Positions 20,624 to 31,240 of a stretch of DNA of 64,000 nt are shown here, one piece after another (within the stretch, counting starts at the first letter, position 1; each line of letters begins with the position of its first letter). Origin of the DNA: Desulfurococcales archaeon. Lineage in GTDB: Archaea > Thermoproteota > Thermoprotei_A > Sulfolobales > NBVN01. The notes below the pieces were generated by a model. It saw only the letters and a list, made by a program, of their open reading frames with translations, was not told the origin of the DNA and ran no database searches. Position numbers and translations under genes: made by a program. The DNA lies in the NCBI GenBank assembly GCA_023255955.1, contig JAGDWD010000001.1:1-64000 (forward strand). Direction: 5' to 3'.

Positions 20624-21586
20624 GTGTTGCAGATGACTGTATCCGGACCTGGGAGCTTCATACGTGTACTTAAGGGTATTGTAGATCTAGCTCTAGAGTT
20701 TGAAGCAAAGACAGGGCTTCTAATTAGGGCTCCGATTCAAGCACAAGCATATAGGATAGGTGCATCGGACCAGTACCCGATGATAACTAGGAAGGTCTAC
20801 GCTGGGCTGGAGCTTGAGGTTCCCTACGTACCGGGTTCTAGCTTTAAGGGTAGAATGAGAAGTTTACTTGAGTTAGCGCTAGGGAAGAAGCTTTACACTA
20901 CAGATAGGAAGATCTGGCAACACGTTAGAAATCTCAGTGCCATGGACTTAAAGGATTTCGTAGATGATGTAGTTAGTAGATGCGTAGTTGATGAACTCTT
21001 CGGTTATGCCGCAGCAAACTACGAGCAGATAAAGGAGGAATTTGAAAAATCTCAGAAGAGCGGGATTCAACTCAAGATTTCCGTGGACGAAGTGTTTAAG
21101 AACATGACGTTAACTAGGCTCATAGTTGATGACTTCTTCCCAACTGAGGAGTACGTAAGTAAGATCGGAGCGAAGTCTATAGAAGACTTCCTTGAAGATA
21201 AGTACGAGAATAGGATAGACAGAGTAACGTCAGCAGCAGACCCCAGAGACGTAGTCAGAGTGAAACCCGGAGCTAGGTTTAGGGGTAAGGTTAAGCTTCT
21301 AGTCTTCGACCTTGATGCTGATTACCTTAAGGTGTACTTAAGTACTATAGCTACGGGACTTAAATTAATCGAAGCTACCTACCTAGGTAGCTCAGGTAGT
21401 AGGGGTTACGGTAGGGTAAAGTTCGTTAAGATCGTGGTTGGTGCTAGTAAGGTTGAGGTGATTAATGGGATGTACCCGAAGCTTGAGACCCTGAAGCTCG
21501 ATAAAGCTGAGTACGATAGTGTAGAGGCTTTCGAAAGTGCCGTGGAGAATTTAGCCGGGAGTCTTAAGAAAGATCTGTTTGGCTGA
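20624..21586 (+). CDS. csm3: Type III-A RAMP protein Csm3 (Cas7)
   Basis: KTGLLIRAP..YVPGSSFKGRMRSLLE...LFG...RLIVDDFFPTE..ENRIDRVTSAADPR...GLKLIEATYLGSSGSRGYGRVKF. Confidence 0.9.
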   Translation: MLQMTVSGPGSFIRVLKGIVDLALEFEAKTGLLIRAPIQAQAYRIGASDQYPMITRKVYAGLELEVPYVPGSSFKGRMRSLLELALGKKLYTTDRKIWQHVRNLSAMDLKDFVDDVVSRCVVDELFGYAAANYEQIKEEFEKSQKSGIQLKISVDEVFKNMTLTRLIVDDFFPTEEYVSKIGAKSIEDFLEDKYENRIDRVTSAADPRDVVRVKPGARFRGKVKLLVFDLDADYLKVYLSTIATGLKLIEATYLGSSGSRGYGRVKFVKIVVGASKVEVINGMYPKLETLKLDKAEYDSVEAFESAVENLAGSLKKDLFG

Positions 21587-22625
21587 GGAAGTCATCACCA
21601 TGCCAGTTAAGGTATACCTGCTACTCTTTAGGAAGGGGTACCACGTAGGTTGGAGAGAGCCTAGAGAGTTAGTAGATCATACAACAGTTCTACGAGCTCT
21701 AGTCTACCTAGCCCACCTTACAGGTTCCGATAGGTGTTTCGAGTTAATTAAGGGGGGTAAACTAGAGGCTTCAGCACTTCTACCTACACTACCGATCGAC
21801 GGGAATTACGTAAGACTTCTAGCCCCATTCCCATACCTACCGTGTCTTGGCAAAGCCTCCGAGATTAGACGCCTATACCTAACCCTACCAGCACTTAGTG
21901 CCCTAGTGGAATTTGCTGATAGATGCCACAATACTGAAGGGGTCCCTGTTGTTGGAATTAGTTACGATGGTAGTATTGTTATCCAGTGCGTTAATGCTGT
22001 TAAGGAGGTTAGAGCACTAATTCTAAGACGTGTAGAGGGTATTGCGTGCCTTGATGGTGATGATTGTGCTAAGGTTAAGGACTACGCTATCCAGAGGTTC
22101 ATTGAGACTATCTCCGAGTATAGAAATAGGATAGACAGAGTAACGGGAGCTGCAGACCTCTTTACCCTCTACGGAAAGCGTCCACGTACCCCCCTATGGC
22201 TAGCACTTCACGGGGAGGAGGAAGCCCTGAAGTGTGCAGGTGAGTTACTAAAGATCCTCGAGTACACTGGGATTGGTGGATTAAGGAGTAGAGGTTGGGG
22301 GCTATTCACATTGCTAGAAGAGGTTAAGCTAAGTAGTTGGGATCAGAGTATTATTAATAAAGTTGGGTGGGCTCCAGGTTTAGTCTACCTACTTGGTACC
22401 ATGCCTCCAGGTACCTGGCTTAGGTACAAGTTCTCCTATGCTAATAGGTACGTAATTATGGGTAGAGCAGGACCTCCAACCGGCGAGTATAAGCTTCCCG
22501 TACTTGAGGTCATGGATGTAGGTTCTCTAGTCTATGTTGAGTCCATACCTAAGTCAATGATAATCCCCTTAGATGGGGGTAAAGCTGTCTACATATTCAA
22601 CCCGGTGGTACTACATGCAGGCTAA
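21579..22625 (+). CDS. csm4: Type III-A RAMP protein Csm4 (Cas5)
   Basis: YRNRIDRVTGAADLFTLYG..LLKILEYTGIGGLRSRGWGLFTL. Confidence 0.85.
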   Translation: MAEEVITMPVKVYLLLFRKGYHVGWREPRELVDHTTVLRALVYLAHLTGSDRCFELIKGGKLEASALLPTLPIDGNYVRLLAPFPYLPCLGKASEIRRLYLTLPALSALVEFADRCHNTEGVPVVGISYDGSIVIQCVNAVKEVRALILRRVEGIACLDGDDCAKVKDYAIQRFIETISEYRNRIDRVTGAADLFTLYGKRPRTPLWLALHGEEEALKCAGELLKILEYTGIGGLRSRGWGLFTLLEEVKLSSWDQSIINKVGWAPGLVYLLGTMPPGTWLRYKFSYANRYVIMGRAGPPTGEYKLPVLEVMDVGSLVYVESIPKSMIIPLDGGKAVYIFNPVVLHAG

Positions 22626-23736
22626 TGAGTTAACAGCAAGGAGCTACATTATTACCCTAAAACCGCTTACCCCTATTCATGTGTGGAGTGGTCAGAACCT
22701 AGTAGTAGGTGTAGACCTACTACACCTAGGTGGTGGGAGGTACTGCTTAGTAGATTTTGAGGGGTTATCTCAGCACATAGACGTAACTAAGGTAATTAGT
22801 ATGCGTATAGAGGAGTTACCGAAGCTTTTAGAGAGCTTAAAGGATGGGCTCCCATGTCTTCGAGAGCTTAAGGCTTACGAGGTACTACCATCAGGAACCT
22901 CTCCAACTTCTGTACAGGAGCTTAATAGGTACGTAATCCCAGGCTCAACTCTGAAAGGGTATATTAGGACAGCTATACTGTACTCACTGCTAAGTCGTAG
23001 GAATGCTAATGAAGTTAGAAAGATACTGGAGAGCGGAATAGATTTTCAGAAGGACCCCAAACATCTCTCTGAAGGGCTTGAAGCATGCTTCTTTAGAGCT
23101 CCTAGACCTAGGCGTATGGGTTTTGTAGACGCCTTCCAGTCACTTCTAGTCTCCGACCCGACTCTGGAGTTAGATCCGGACTGCTATAGGATAGCGAGGA
23201 TAGAGGTTTGTGAGCTACCTGATGGAAATACTATAGCATCGCAATATGCTGTAGTAGTGCAGTGCGGTAAGCTAACGTATAAAGTTGACGTGTTAAAGTC
23301 TCTAGAGAACGGTAGAGCTCGTATAAGCAAAGCTGCTCCAGAGCATGAAGATGATCTTAAGAAGCTTCAGCTACTTAGTCATGAGGACCTTCTAAGAGCT
23401 TTAAGGGATTTCGGTTGCTACATTCTACTAAGGGAGCTTGAGAGAGTTAGGGGCTGTAGTAAGTTGGGGGGTTATACTGCCCTACTGGAGGAGTTCTTGA
23501 AGGTATACTGTCGCGGTAGTAGTAACTGTGTGATCGCTAGAATAGGGTTTGGAGCTGGGGTGTACTCGAAGACCGTTATAGGGTTAATGAAGCAGGTTGC
23601 TCAAGACCTCTACGCCTTGGTAAAAAACGTCATGGAGATAGGACTAGGGCATACATGGGATGAGAAAACCGTCAAGCTTACGAGAACGGAGCGGGGCTCA
23701 GTTGGGCTTGGGTGGTGTGAGCTATGCTTAAGCTAG
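22573..23736 (+). CDS. csm5: Type III-A RAMP protein Csm5
   Basis: YIITLKPLTPIHVWSGQNLVVGVDLL..NRYVIPGSTLKGYIRTAILYSLL. Confidence 0.85.
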   Translation: MGVKLSTYSTRWYYMQANELTARSYIITLKPLTPIHVWSGQNLVVGVDLLHLGGGRYCLVDFEGLSQHIDVTKVISMRIEELPKLLESLKDGLPCLRELKAYEVLPSGTSPTSVQELNRYVIPGSTLKGYIRTAILYSLLSRRNANEVRKILESGIDFQKDPKHLSEGLEACFFRAPRPRRMGFVDAFQSLLVSDPTLELDPDCYRIARIEVCELPDGNTIASQYAVVVQCGKLTYKVDVLKSLENGRARISKAAPEHEDDLKKLQLLSHEDLLRALRDFGCYILLRELERVRGCSKLGGYTALLEEFLKVYCRGSSNCVIARIGFGAGVYSKTVIGLMKQVAQDLYALVKNVMEIGLGHTWDEKTVKLTRTERGSVGLGWCELCLS

Positions 23737-26700
23737 GTGGGAGTGAGGAGAGGTTACACGTATTAGGTCTCTACGCCTTGCTTCACGATGTAGGTAAGGT
23801 AACTCTAAGGTTTGCTAAACGATGCGTTGAAGGGGTAGAACCCTGCTTAAGTGAGGATGTAGCTAAAGCTGCTACTAGACTTATAGAGGAGTTCCACGGA
23901 CCTATAAACGTAATTGCTAACCGTAAGCACTGGGAGCTGTCCGACGAGTTTGTTGGGAAGATCTTAGGTAGAGCCCTGAGCTCTAGGGATAGGGAGTACG
24001 TAGATAGCGTTATAGCGAAGTGCGATAGACTTGCCGCCTCCGAGAGGGGCCTCTTCTCGGAGTCCATAGAGAGGATATGGGGAAATGTTGAGAGGAGGGT
24101 TAGTACTGGACTAGCTCTTAGGTATAGCCACGAGGTGATCCCCCTACTCTCACCTACGTGGATCCTACTGAAGACCAATTATCTTGATTATGTTGGGCTT
24201 AATGCCCTCCTTAGGAAGCAGGCTGGTAGGTGGTTAGGTAGTGAAAAGAGGGTTAAACTCTCTAAGGAGCTGTTCTACCCGATAATAAGAGCTCTAGATG
24301 AGGGCGACAGCAGTAGGTTTTCCGAACTTCTGTACTCCACCATTAGGGAGCTAGCTGACGAGGAGCTATGGCTTCCAGTAGTACCTATAACCCCTAACGA
24401 GATCTCCAACCTTAAAGCACTTAGACTTAGGGAAGCTATGGAGAGGTCGTCCTATAGTCGTGTAGTCCTACTACTCTACGCTATAGGTCGGGAGGTCTTC
24501 AATCTATTAGGTGGTAGAGTATCGAGAGGTCTTGTCGATACATTCCACAATCTACTTAAGGCTACAACCCTCCTCGTGCCCTCAGCTGTCTACTGGTCCC
24601 TGCTACCTGATATAAGCCTATACAGCCACAGTAAGCTGGTAGCAGCATACACCTACGCTCTACAGCTTAGTAGTAAGCTTAGGCTACTAACTATAGACGT
24701 AAATAGAATCCAGGACTTCATATCATCCCCAATAAGGGCTGTGGCAGCATCAAGAGTAATGAGGGGTAGGAGCCTACTTGTTGAGCTTGCACTGGACTCT
24801 CTAGTAGAATACGCTCTAACCCTCTTCGGAGGGCTTCCGTGGACTAACGTACTAATATCAGAGGGTGGTACTGCAGACCTATTAATCCCCGACCTACCTG
24901 ACCACGAGGTTAGAGTTAGTAAGTTAAGGGAGGTAGCTAGCTCCCTAGCACACTACCTCGGTAGTACTATAGGATTTACAGTAGCTTACTCGAATCCGTT
25001 TAGTGTTGAGGGGAAGTCCTTCATAGATACGGTTAAGGCTTTATCTGAAGGTAGAAGAGCAGAGACCTTCGCTGAAGTTCTTGAGAGCCTCTCCTTAAGC
25101 TTAGCTACAGTGAAGTCTAAGGTTGGGTGTAGTCCCGAGGCTATACATAGTGGTGGTGTAATAGCTCGGGAGAGTGAGGTTAGAGACTTCGATGCTATAA
25201 CGCTCGAACCAGTCTTAGAGGGGGAAAAGGACCTCTACAAGCTTACGGTAACTGAGGATAGCAAGGCTTACGCTGACTCCCTAGCTCCCGGGAAGCTACT
25301 GGTTGGGGAATCTATATCGACACCGACGCATCTAAGTCTTGTAGCCGGTTCTATAGCTAGGGAGCTTACTGCAGTAGTATCAGTACACCTGTATAGGTTT
25401 GTGGATAATCTTATTGAACCAGATCGAGATGGCATAATAGTTCTTAAGGAGATGGTTTCAAGGGTTTGTAGAGGTGGGGAGCTACTCTGTACTTACGCAA
25501 GGAAGGGTTGGGAGTTTAGGGTATCTCTAATACCTCTACCTGATGTAGGTGCTCTACATATTCTAGTAGCAACACCAAGTCGTGAAGAACCCTACAATCC
25601 TGAGAACCCAGAACTACTTGCACGGATTTACGAAGCTCTTCAAGTTGTACTCGAAGATATTGAGTCAGCGCTTAGCAGAGTGCTAAAGGAGGGTAGCTAC
25701 TCTAGAATTAGGATTTCACTAGTTAATGCACCCCATGCGTTTATAGCTGTAGAGGAGCTGAAGCTACTCTACGGTAACGAGAAGTTTGCTGAAGCTTCCC
25801 TAGTCTATAGGGACCTTAGGAAGTCCATACTTAAACTAACCACAGCGGGGGTTGATGTATCCCTAGGATACATTTTCACCAACTCCTACCACCCAGCTCA
25901 GCTAGCTATTACTAAGGAGGGGGAGGTTAAGGGATTTAGACTGGTTGACCTAGATGAGTACGGAATAATAGCAGTAGCTAAAATGGATATAGATCTCTTT
26001 GGTGAGGTTAGATCCCTCTACTCCATATCCCCTAGTAGGCTAGTAACCCTCTCAGACCTAGTTAATTTTGTAGTAGCTGGTAAAGCATACCTAAAAGCAC
26101 TCGAGCTAGCGAGAAGGTTACGAAGTAGGTACTACAATGTAGATGTAATACCCCTCTATGCGGGAGGTGACGATATAACTGTTTACGGTAAGTGGAGCCA
26201 CGTCGTTAAGTATGTAGCTGAGCTCTACAAGGAGGTTAGGTCTGTACTCAAGCCCCTAACTTTCTCCCTAGCTATAGCATTAGGTGACTGCAATATGCCT
26301 ATACTCCTACTCTACAGAGATACTACTAGCTTACTTAAGGAGTACGCAAAGGAGGTGAAGGCCTCCTGCGTTCTAGGAGCACCCACTTCAGTTCTGTATG
26401 TAGAACCGCAGCAGGCTAAGCCTGTAGTTAGCTATGTGGTACCTCTGGAGAGACCCTCTAAGTACTACCCGTGGGTAGACGATCTAAAGGCTCTCTGGAA
26501 CCTACAGCTCCTAGCGGAGCTAGTAGATCCTGTAGCTTATATCGAGGGTTCAGGTACTTTGACGAAGCTGGAGGAATTAAAGAGGGAGCTTCACATCCTA
26601 TCTAGGATAGCCTACGAGTATGGTAGGTTAGTTAGTGAGGAGGTTAGAAGTGGGGGGAGAGCTATTGAGGGGGTAGTCCCGATAGAAATTCTATACGCTT

Positions 26701-26942
26701 ACGTGTGGAGCCGTAGAAGAGAGTCTCTTAGCGAGTTAAAGAAAATCCTAGAGGAGAATGTAGAAACCGAGAACAGAGGTCTTAAACTACTTGCTTACCC
26801 AGATGATATAGTAAGTAAGATTACCGTGGAGGAGGCACTGAAGGTGTTACTAGCATCTAAATCTATTGTTGACCTAGTGTTACTGGCTCTAAGAAGACTT
26901 GATACCGTAGAGCCTTCAAAACTTATAATCACCTACAGCTAG
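23724..26942 (+). CDS. cas10: Cas10/Csm1 with HD and GGDD palm domain
   Basis: LHDVGKVTLRFAKRC (HD), IPLYAGGDDITVYGKW (GGDD). Confidence 0.93.
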   Translation: MLKLGGSEERLHVLGLYALLHDVGKVTLRFAKRCVEGVEPCLSEDVAKAATRLIEEFHGPINVIANRKHWELSDEFVGKILGRALSSRDREYVDSVIAKCDRLAASERGLFSESIERIWGNVERRVSTGLALRYSHEVIPLLSPTWILLKTNYLDYVGLNALLRKQAGRWLGSEKRVKLSKELFYPIIRALDEGDSSRFSELLYSTIRELADEELWLPVVPITPNEISNLKALRLREAMERSSYSRVVLLLYAIGREVFNLLGGRVSRGLVDTFHNLLKATTLLVPSAVYWSLLPDISLYSHSKLVAAYTYALQLSSKLRLLTIDVNRIQDFISSPIRAVAASRVMRGRSLLVELALDSLVEYALTLFGGLPWTNVLISEGGTADLLIPDLPDHEVRVSKLREVASSLAHYLGSTIGFTVAYSNPFSVEGKSFIDTVKALSEGRRAETFAEVLESLSLSLATVKSKVGCSPEAIHSGGVIARESEVRDFDAITLEPVLEGEKDLYKLTVTEDSKAYADSLAPGKLLVGESISTPTHLSLVAGSIARELTAVVSVHLYRFVDNLIEPDRDGIIVLKEMVSRVCRGGELLCTYARKGWEFRVSLIPLPDVGALHILVATPSREEPYNPENPELLARIYEALQVVLEDIESALSRVLKEGSYSRIRISLVNAPHAFIAVEELKLLYGNEKFAEASLVYRDLRKSILKLTTAGVDVSLGYIFTNSYHPAQLAITKEGEVKGFRLVDLDEYGIIAVAKMDIDLFGEVRSLYSISPSRLVTLSDLVNFVVAGKAYLKALELARRLRSRYYNVDVIPLYAGGDDITVYGKWSHVVKYVAELYKEVRSVLKPLTFSLAIALGDCNMPILLLYRDTTSLLKEYAKEVKASCVLGAPTSVLYVEPQQAKPVVSYVVPLERPSKYYPWVDDLKALWNLQLLAELVDPVAYIEGSGTLTKLEELKRELHILSRIAYEYGRLVSEEVRSGGRAIEGVVPIEILYAYVWSRRRESLSELKKILEENVETENRGLKLLAYPDDIVSKITVEEALKVLLASKSIVDLVLLALRRLDTVEPSKLIITYS

Positions 26943-27089
26943 GTCTACTCCTACTTTAAGAAAGAGCGTTGGAGATTTCTTAGCTTAGTAAGTATTTAAT
27001 GCGATGTGGGGAGTCAACTAATAAAACTAAAGTGTTTGAAGTTTAAATACTTATTAGTTTTTAAAGTCACTTAATTCAATGTCTTAATG

Positions 27090-27557
27090 TTTTCGGTTAG
27101 CTACGTCGAGATTCATAATGCGGGTATGCCTGTTAGGTTGGTTTTGTTCCGGATCTTCCTGGTAGGGATATTATTGAGAAGAAATTCTGTAGGTTTAGGT
27201 TGGACTGGATTAGGAGGTTACTAACGTACGAACCTAGAGGTTCCTCAAATTCCTACGGTGCTCTAATTACTGAGCCCTTGAGACCTGGTGCTAGCTTTGG
27301 TGCTCTATTTTTGACCCTAGTGGTCGGCACAATATGTGTGGTCATGTATCGATGGGTTTTGCTTCTATGCTGTTAGAGCCTGCTTGGTGAGCCTACTGGC
27401 TGAAGTTGCGGTACCTCTGGATACACTTGCTGGTTTAGTTATTAGAGTTGAAGTAACTGGTCAAAGCCCTAGGAGGGTTAGGATGGTTAATGTATCCTCC
27501 TATGTATTTCGTGAGCTAGTTACCGAGGTTACAGGCTATGGACGAACCCCTCATTAG
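27090..27557 (+). pseudogene. Decayed CDS downstream of cas10, possibly Cas6/RAMP-like
   Basis: MFSVSYVEIHNAGMPVRLVLFRIF / KKFCRFRLDWIRRLLTYEPRGSSNSYGALITEPLRPGASFGALFLTLVV / VPLDTLAGLVIRVEV in alternating frames; position next to array. Confidence 0.3.
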
Positions 27558-27595
27558 ATGTGGTGAACTCCTAGAAAGTGTTTAAATAAAATTGA

Positions 27596-30500
27596 CTTTC
27601 AATCAATTCTATCGTTCGAACCCAGGTACGGAAAAAGATAGTCTTCGGCCCCGTTAGGGTGACTGAAATACTTTCAATTCTATCTTTTAGATTCTCTACA
27701 TTAGAGCTTTAACACCTGTACACGTAGGTATTGGTCGCTTTCAATTCTATCTTTTAGATTCTAATAAAATACTGAATTTAATATACAAGCTACATGAGAA
27801 AGTCCTTTCAATTCTATCTTTTAGATTCTTGATGTTAACGACCCGATTGTAGACAAGATTGTCGAGCTGGTCTTTCAATTCTATCTTTTAGATTCTCGTA
27901 CAGGACCAGACCGGGAGAGTTAGAGGAAAGGAACTATATGCTTTCAATTCTATCTTTTAGATTCGCCCGGAAGGTCTTCGACTACTACAGCAAGATGGTC
28001 GAGTTCAAGGTCTTTCAATTCTATCTTTTAGATTCCGATGGGTAGCATAGTCGTTAACGTATCAACAGCTACACCATCTCCCTTTCAATTCTATCTTTTA
28101 GATTCACTACGGACGGGAAACTCCTACTCTCGCTAGGGTAGCCTTTCAATTCTATCTTTTAGATTCCTGAGTGGTAGAAATTTCTTCTATAGAATTATTG
28201 GATTTCTACCTTTCAATTCTATCTTTTAGATTCCACAATATATCTCAATGCGAAGGCAAAGCAAGACTTCTCTGACATACTTTCAATTCTATCTTTTAGA
28301 TTCCTAGGACGACGAAGTACCAAGTAGACCACATATATAAAAACTTTCAATTCTATCTTTTAGATTCCAGTAGTGATAAATGAGCCCGCCCCCGCATTGA
28401 TTAACTTTCAATTCTATCTTTTAGATTCAACTTTTACTATCAAGAGAAATAGCAGAAAAACTCAGAGAGCTCTTTCAATTCTATCTTTTAGATTCATTCC
28501 AGAAGAAAATGCCATTTCTGATATATATCGCTGAGAATGACACTTTCAATTCTATCTTTTAGATTCCGGGAGGTTCCAAAAGAGAGTAAAGCAGCCATCT
28601 AACGTTGATCTTTCAATTCTATCTTTTAGATTCAGCGGTACCTCCCGTTAGTAGGGAGGTGATGTTCTAAGATGAATACTTTCAATTCTATCTTTTAGAT
28701 TCTTTAAGTATGGAGGGGCGACTATACCAGCAAACACAGACCTCTTTCAATTCTATCTTTTAGATTCAGTAGAAGTAGATGGCTAGCCAGTACTCAACAC
28801 CTACGGGGACCATCTTTCAATTCTATCTTTTAGATTCACGACTACATCTTCACTATTCACTTAGCGAGCAAGGAGTTCCCTTTCAATTCTATCTTTAGAT
28901 TCACCATCCTGATCATAGGCACCTCCCTCAGGAGGGAGGAGATCGCTTTCAATTCTATCTTTTAGATTCAGAGGAGTAGTGTACGTACTACTCTAGTTAG
29001 TTTATTCAAGCGCCTTTCAATTCTATCTTTTAGATTCGTCTCACCCACGCAGGTAGGAAATACTTTACTATACGAGACACACTTTCAATTCTATCTTTTA
29101 GATTCCCTACCAGCTTTACTTATTTGCTGACTTAGCAGAATTCCCTAACTTTCAATTCTATCTTTTAGATTCTGGAGGAACACTGAAGTATATCATGGCT
29201 CAACAATAATAATTGACTTTCAATTCTATCTTTTAGATTCTACTAACTACAGCTATAATACCCCCCAGCAGTCCCTCGCGTTTTACTTTCAATTCTATCT
29301 TTTAGATTCGTGAGGCACTCACCGAGGAGGGCCCTCAGAATACCGTACACAGTCACTTTCAATTCTATCTTTTAGATTCAAACCGTCGCCTCGAAAATCT
29401 GTGTACCGTTACCATAGAACCACTTTCAATTCTATCTTTTAGATTCAGAATTTCAAGTGTCTTTAACACCCCTCTCGGTAGAATACTCATCTTTCAATTC
29501 TATCTTTTAGATTCAGATTCGTAGCTCTATCCCATGGTGAAGTTTTTTCACGTTCTATGCTCTTTCAATTCTATCTTTTAGATTCGCCTACCACCACGGC
29601 TAGGGCTACCTGCAGCAGTATCCATGCTACTTTCAATTCTATCTTTTAGATTCACAGTCAGCAAATTAGTGAGAACTATCACGGTGGTAATGCTTTCAAT
29701 TCTATCTTTTAGATTCTCGATATTCCTATACCTCGGTTCTAGCGTGGTGATTGTACCTTTCAATTCTATCTTTTAGATTCGCTGATACTCATTAACTTGG
29801 TGTTCTGAATGCTTTTCATGTCCTTTCAATTCTATCTTTTAGATTCAGCTTCCTGAACTGTGCCATGTAGTTCCTTCCTTTCTCGGTTACTTTCAATTCT
29901 ATCTTTTAGATTCAGCCAGCTTCGTGGACACATCACCTAAGCTCACCATAGTCTCTTTCAATTCTATCTTTTAGATTCTCGCGATAGATGCGTTCATGGG
30001 CGTGCTCCAGGCTAACCTACCTTTCAATTCTATCTTTTAGATTCATAAGGGGTTCATTGATGACGTGAGGTCCAGGTTCGCTACTTTCAATTCTATCTTT
30101 TAGATTCCTAAACTCCTCGTTGATGTCGCTGACCACCTCATTAAGGCTTTCAATTCTATCTTTTAGATTCCTACCCTCATAATCCCACCAGCTTACTCCT
30201 TTGTCTATTGCCTTTCAATTCTATCTTTTAGATTCGAACGGAATATATCCGCTAGTTGTAGTAGTAGATAACACGATCTTTCAATTCTATCTTTTAGATT
30301 CACGTGACTGTGAGCCTCATCCCGGGCTTCGCCTACGCTGTGAGCCTTTCAATTCTATCTTTTAGATTCTATCCCTACTTTATGAAGCTTTCTGTAGCCC
30401 GCTAAATAACTTTCAATTCTATCTTTTAGATTCGATAGCGTAAAAAACACATACTTCTTACGTAAACACGTCTTTCAATTCTATCTTTTAGATTCGCGAG

Positions 30501-30823
30501 CTATTCACGCAGAATGTCCAAGTCATTATTATCTTTCAATTCTATCTTTTAGATTCACCCCGCATGATTATCCCGATGCTTATCCCCATAGATTTATCTT
30601 TCAATTCTATCTTTTAGATTCATGTGAAGAATGCTGATGCGATAGTGTTCATAGAGATATCGAATAGCCTTTCAATTCTATCTTTTAGATTCGTCATCTC
30701 CTCTGCGAAGTTGTATAATGCAGCACCTATCGCCTCTTTCAATTCTATCTTTTAGATTCCATTGATAAAGGGGAGAGCGGGGCGAAGCCGTTCAAGGAGC
30801 TTTCAATTCTATCTTTTAGATTC
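27596..30823 (-). CRISPR. CRISPR array 1: 24-nt repeat CTTTCAATTCTATCTTTTAGATTC (+ strand; transcript GAATCTAAAAGATAGAATTGAAAG), ~48 clear repeats plus one degenerate distal repeat
   Basis: Direct reading of repeats from 27671 to 30800 with spacers ~36-46 nt; degenerate unit at 27596; leader on right. Confidence 0.98.
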
Positions 30824-31030
30824 TGTGTCGTGGGCCTACATCTCTATCTATCAGATTCAGATCCAAGTATTATTTGTGTCTAGATATTTAAGCTTTTCCT
30901 CCGGGTTGGGTTGTGAGCTCCCTAGAGTATTTTTAAGTGGGGTCCACGAAGCCTCCCAACCCAGTCTATACATCAAGATCCTATGGTGGACATAGGAAAA
31001 CTTAAGGTATCTAGCTATAGAATGGTTCTT
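30824..31030 (-). promoter_or_regulatory. CRISPR leader, array 1
   Basis: Nearly identical to sequence adjoining array 2 (43883-44065); minus-strand TATA-like GGAAAAGCTTAAATAT ~60 bp from first repeat. Confidence 0.85.
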
Positions 31031-31090
31031 AGAGCTACATGAACTTAGCGACCGAAAAGCTTTTATTTGCTTACCCTTCTTCCTATGGTT

Positions 31091-31175
31091 ACCTTAGGAA
31101 AAACTAGGGAGGTTTTTCTATGTAATGGAATGTAGGGGTTTATAAGTTTTTCTGTTTTCTGGTCTCGTGTGTGTT
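31091..31175 (+). promoter_or_regulatory. Conserved ~85-bp promoter element, copy 2
   Basis: Same as 1-85 and 44151-44237; GAAAAAC-N7-GTTTTTC and tttataag TATA-like box. Confidence 0.8.
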
Positions 31176-31240
31176 GTATGGTTCTTGTGTTTGGTGGTTA
31201 TGTTGGGGGGCTTGGTGTTTTTTAGTTTGGTCCTGGAGTT

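Noticed and set aside
27090-27557. Confident call of a second cas6
   Set aside because: Only scattered frames with vague RAMP-like features; no glycine-rich loop found, so kept as a low-confidence pseudogene
29578-29763. ORFs inside CRISPR arrays (also 30762-30995, 42791-43000)
   Set aside because: Translations of repeats (e.g. NLKDRIES, FQFYLLDS)
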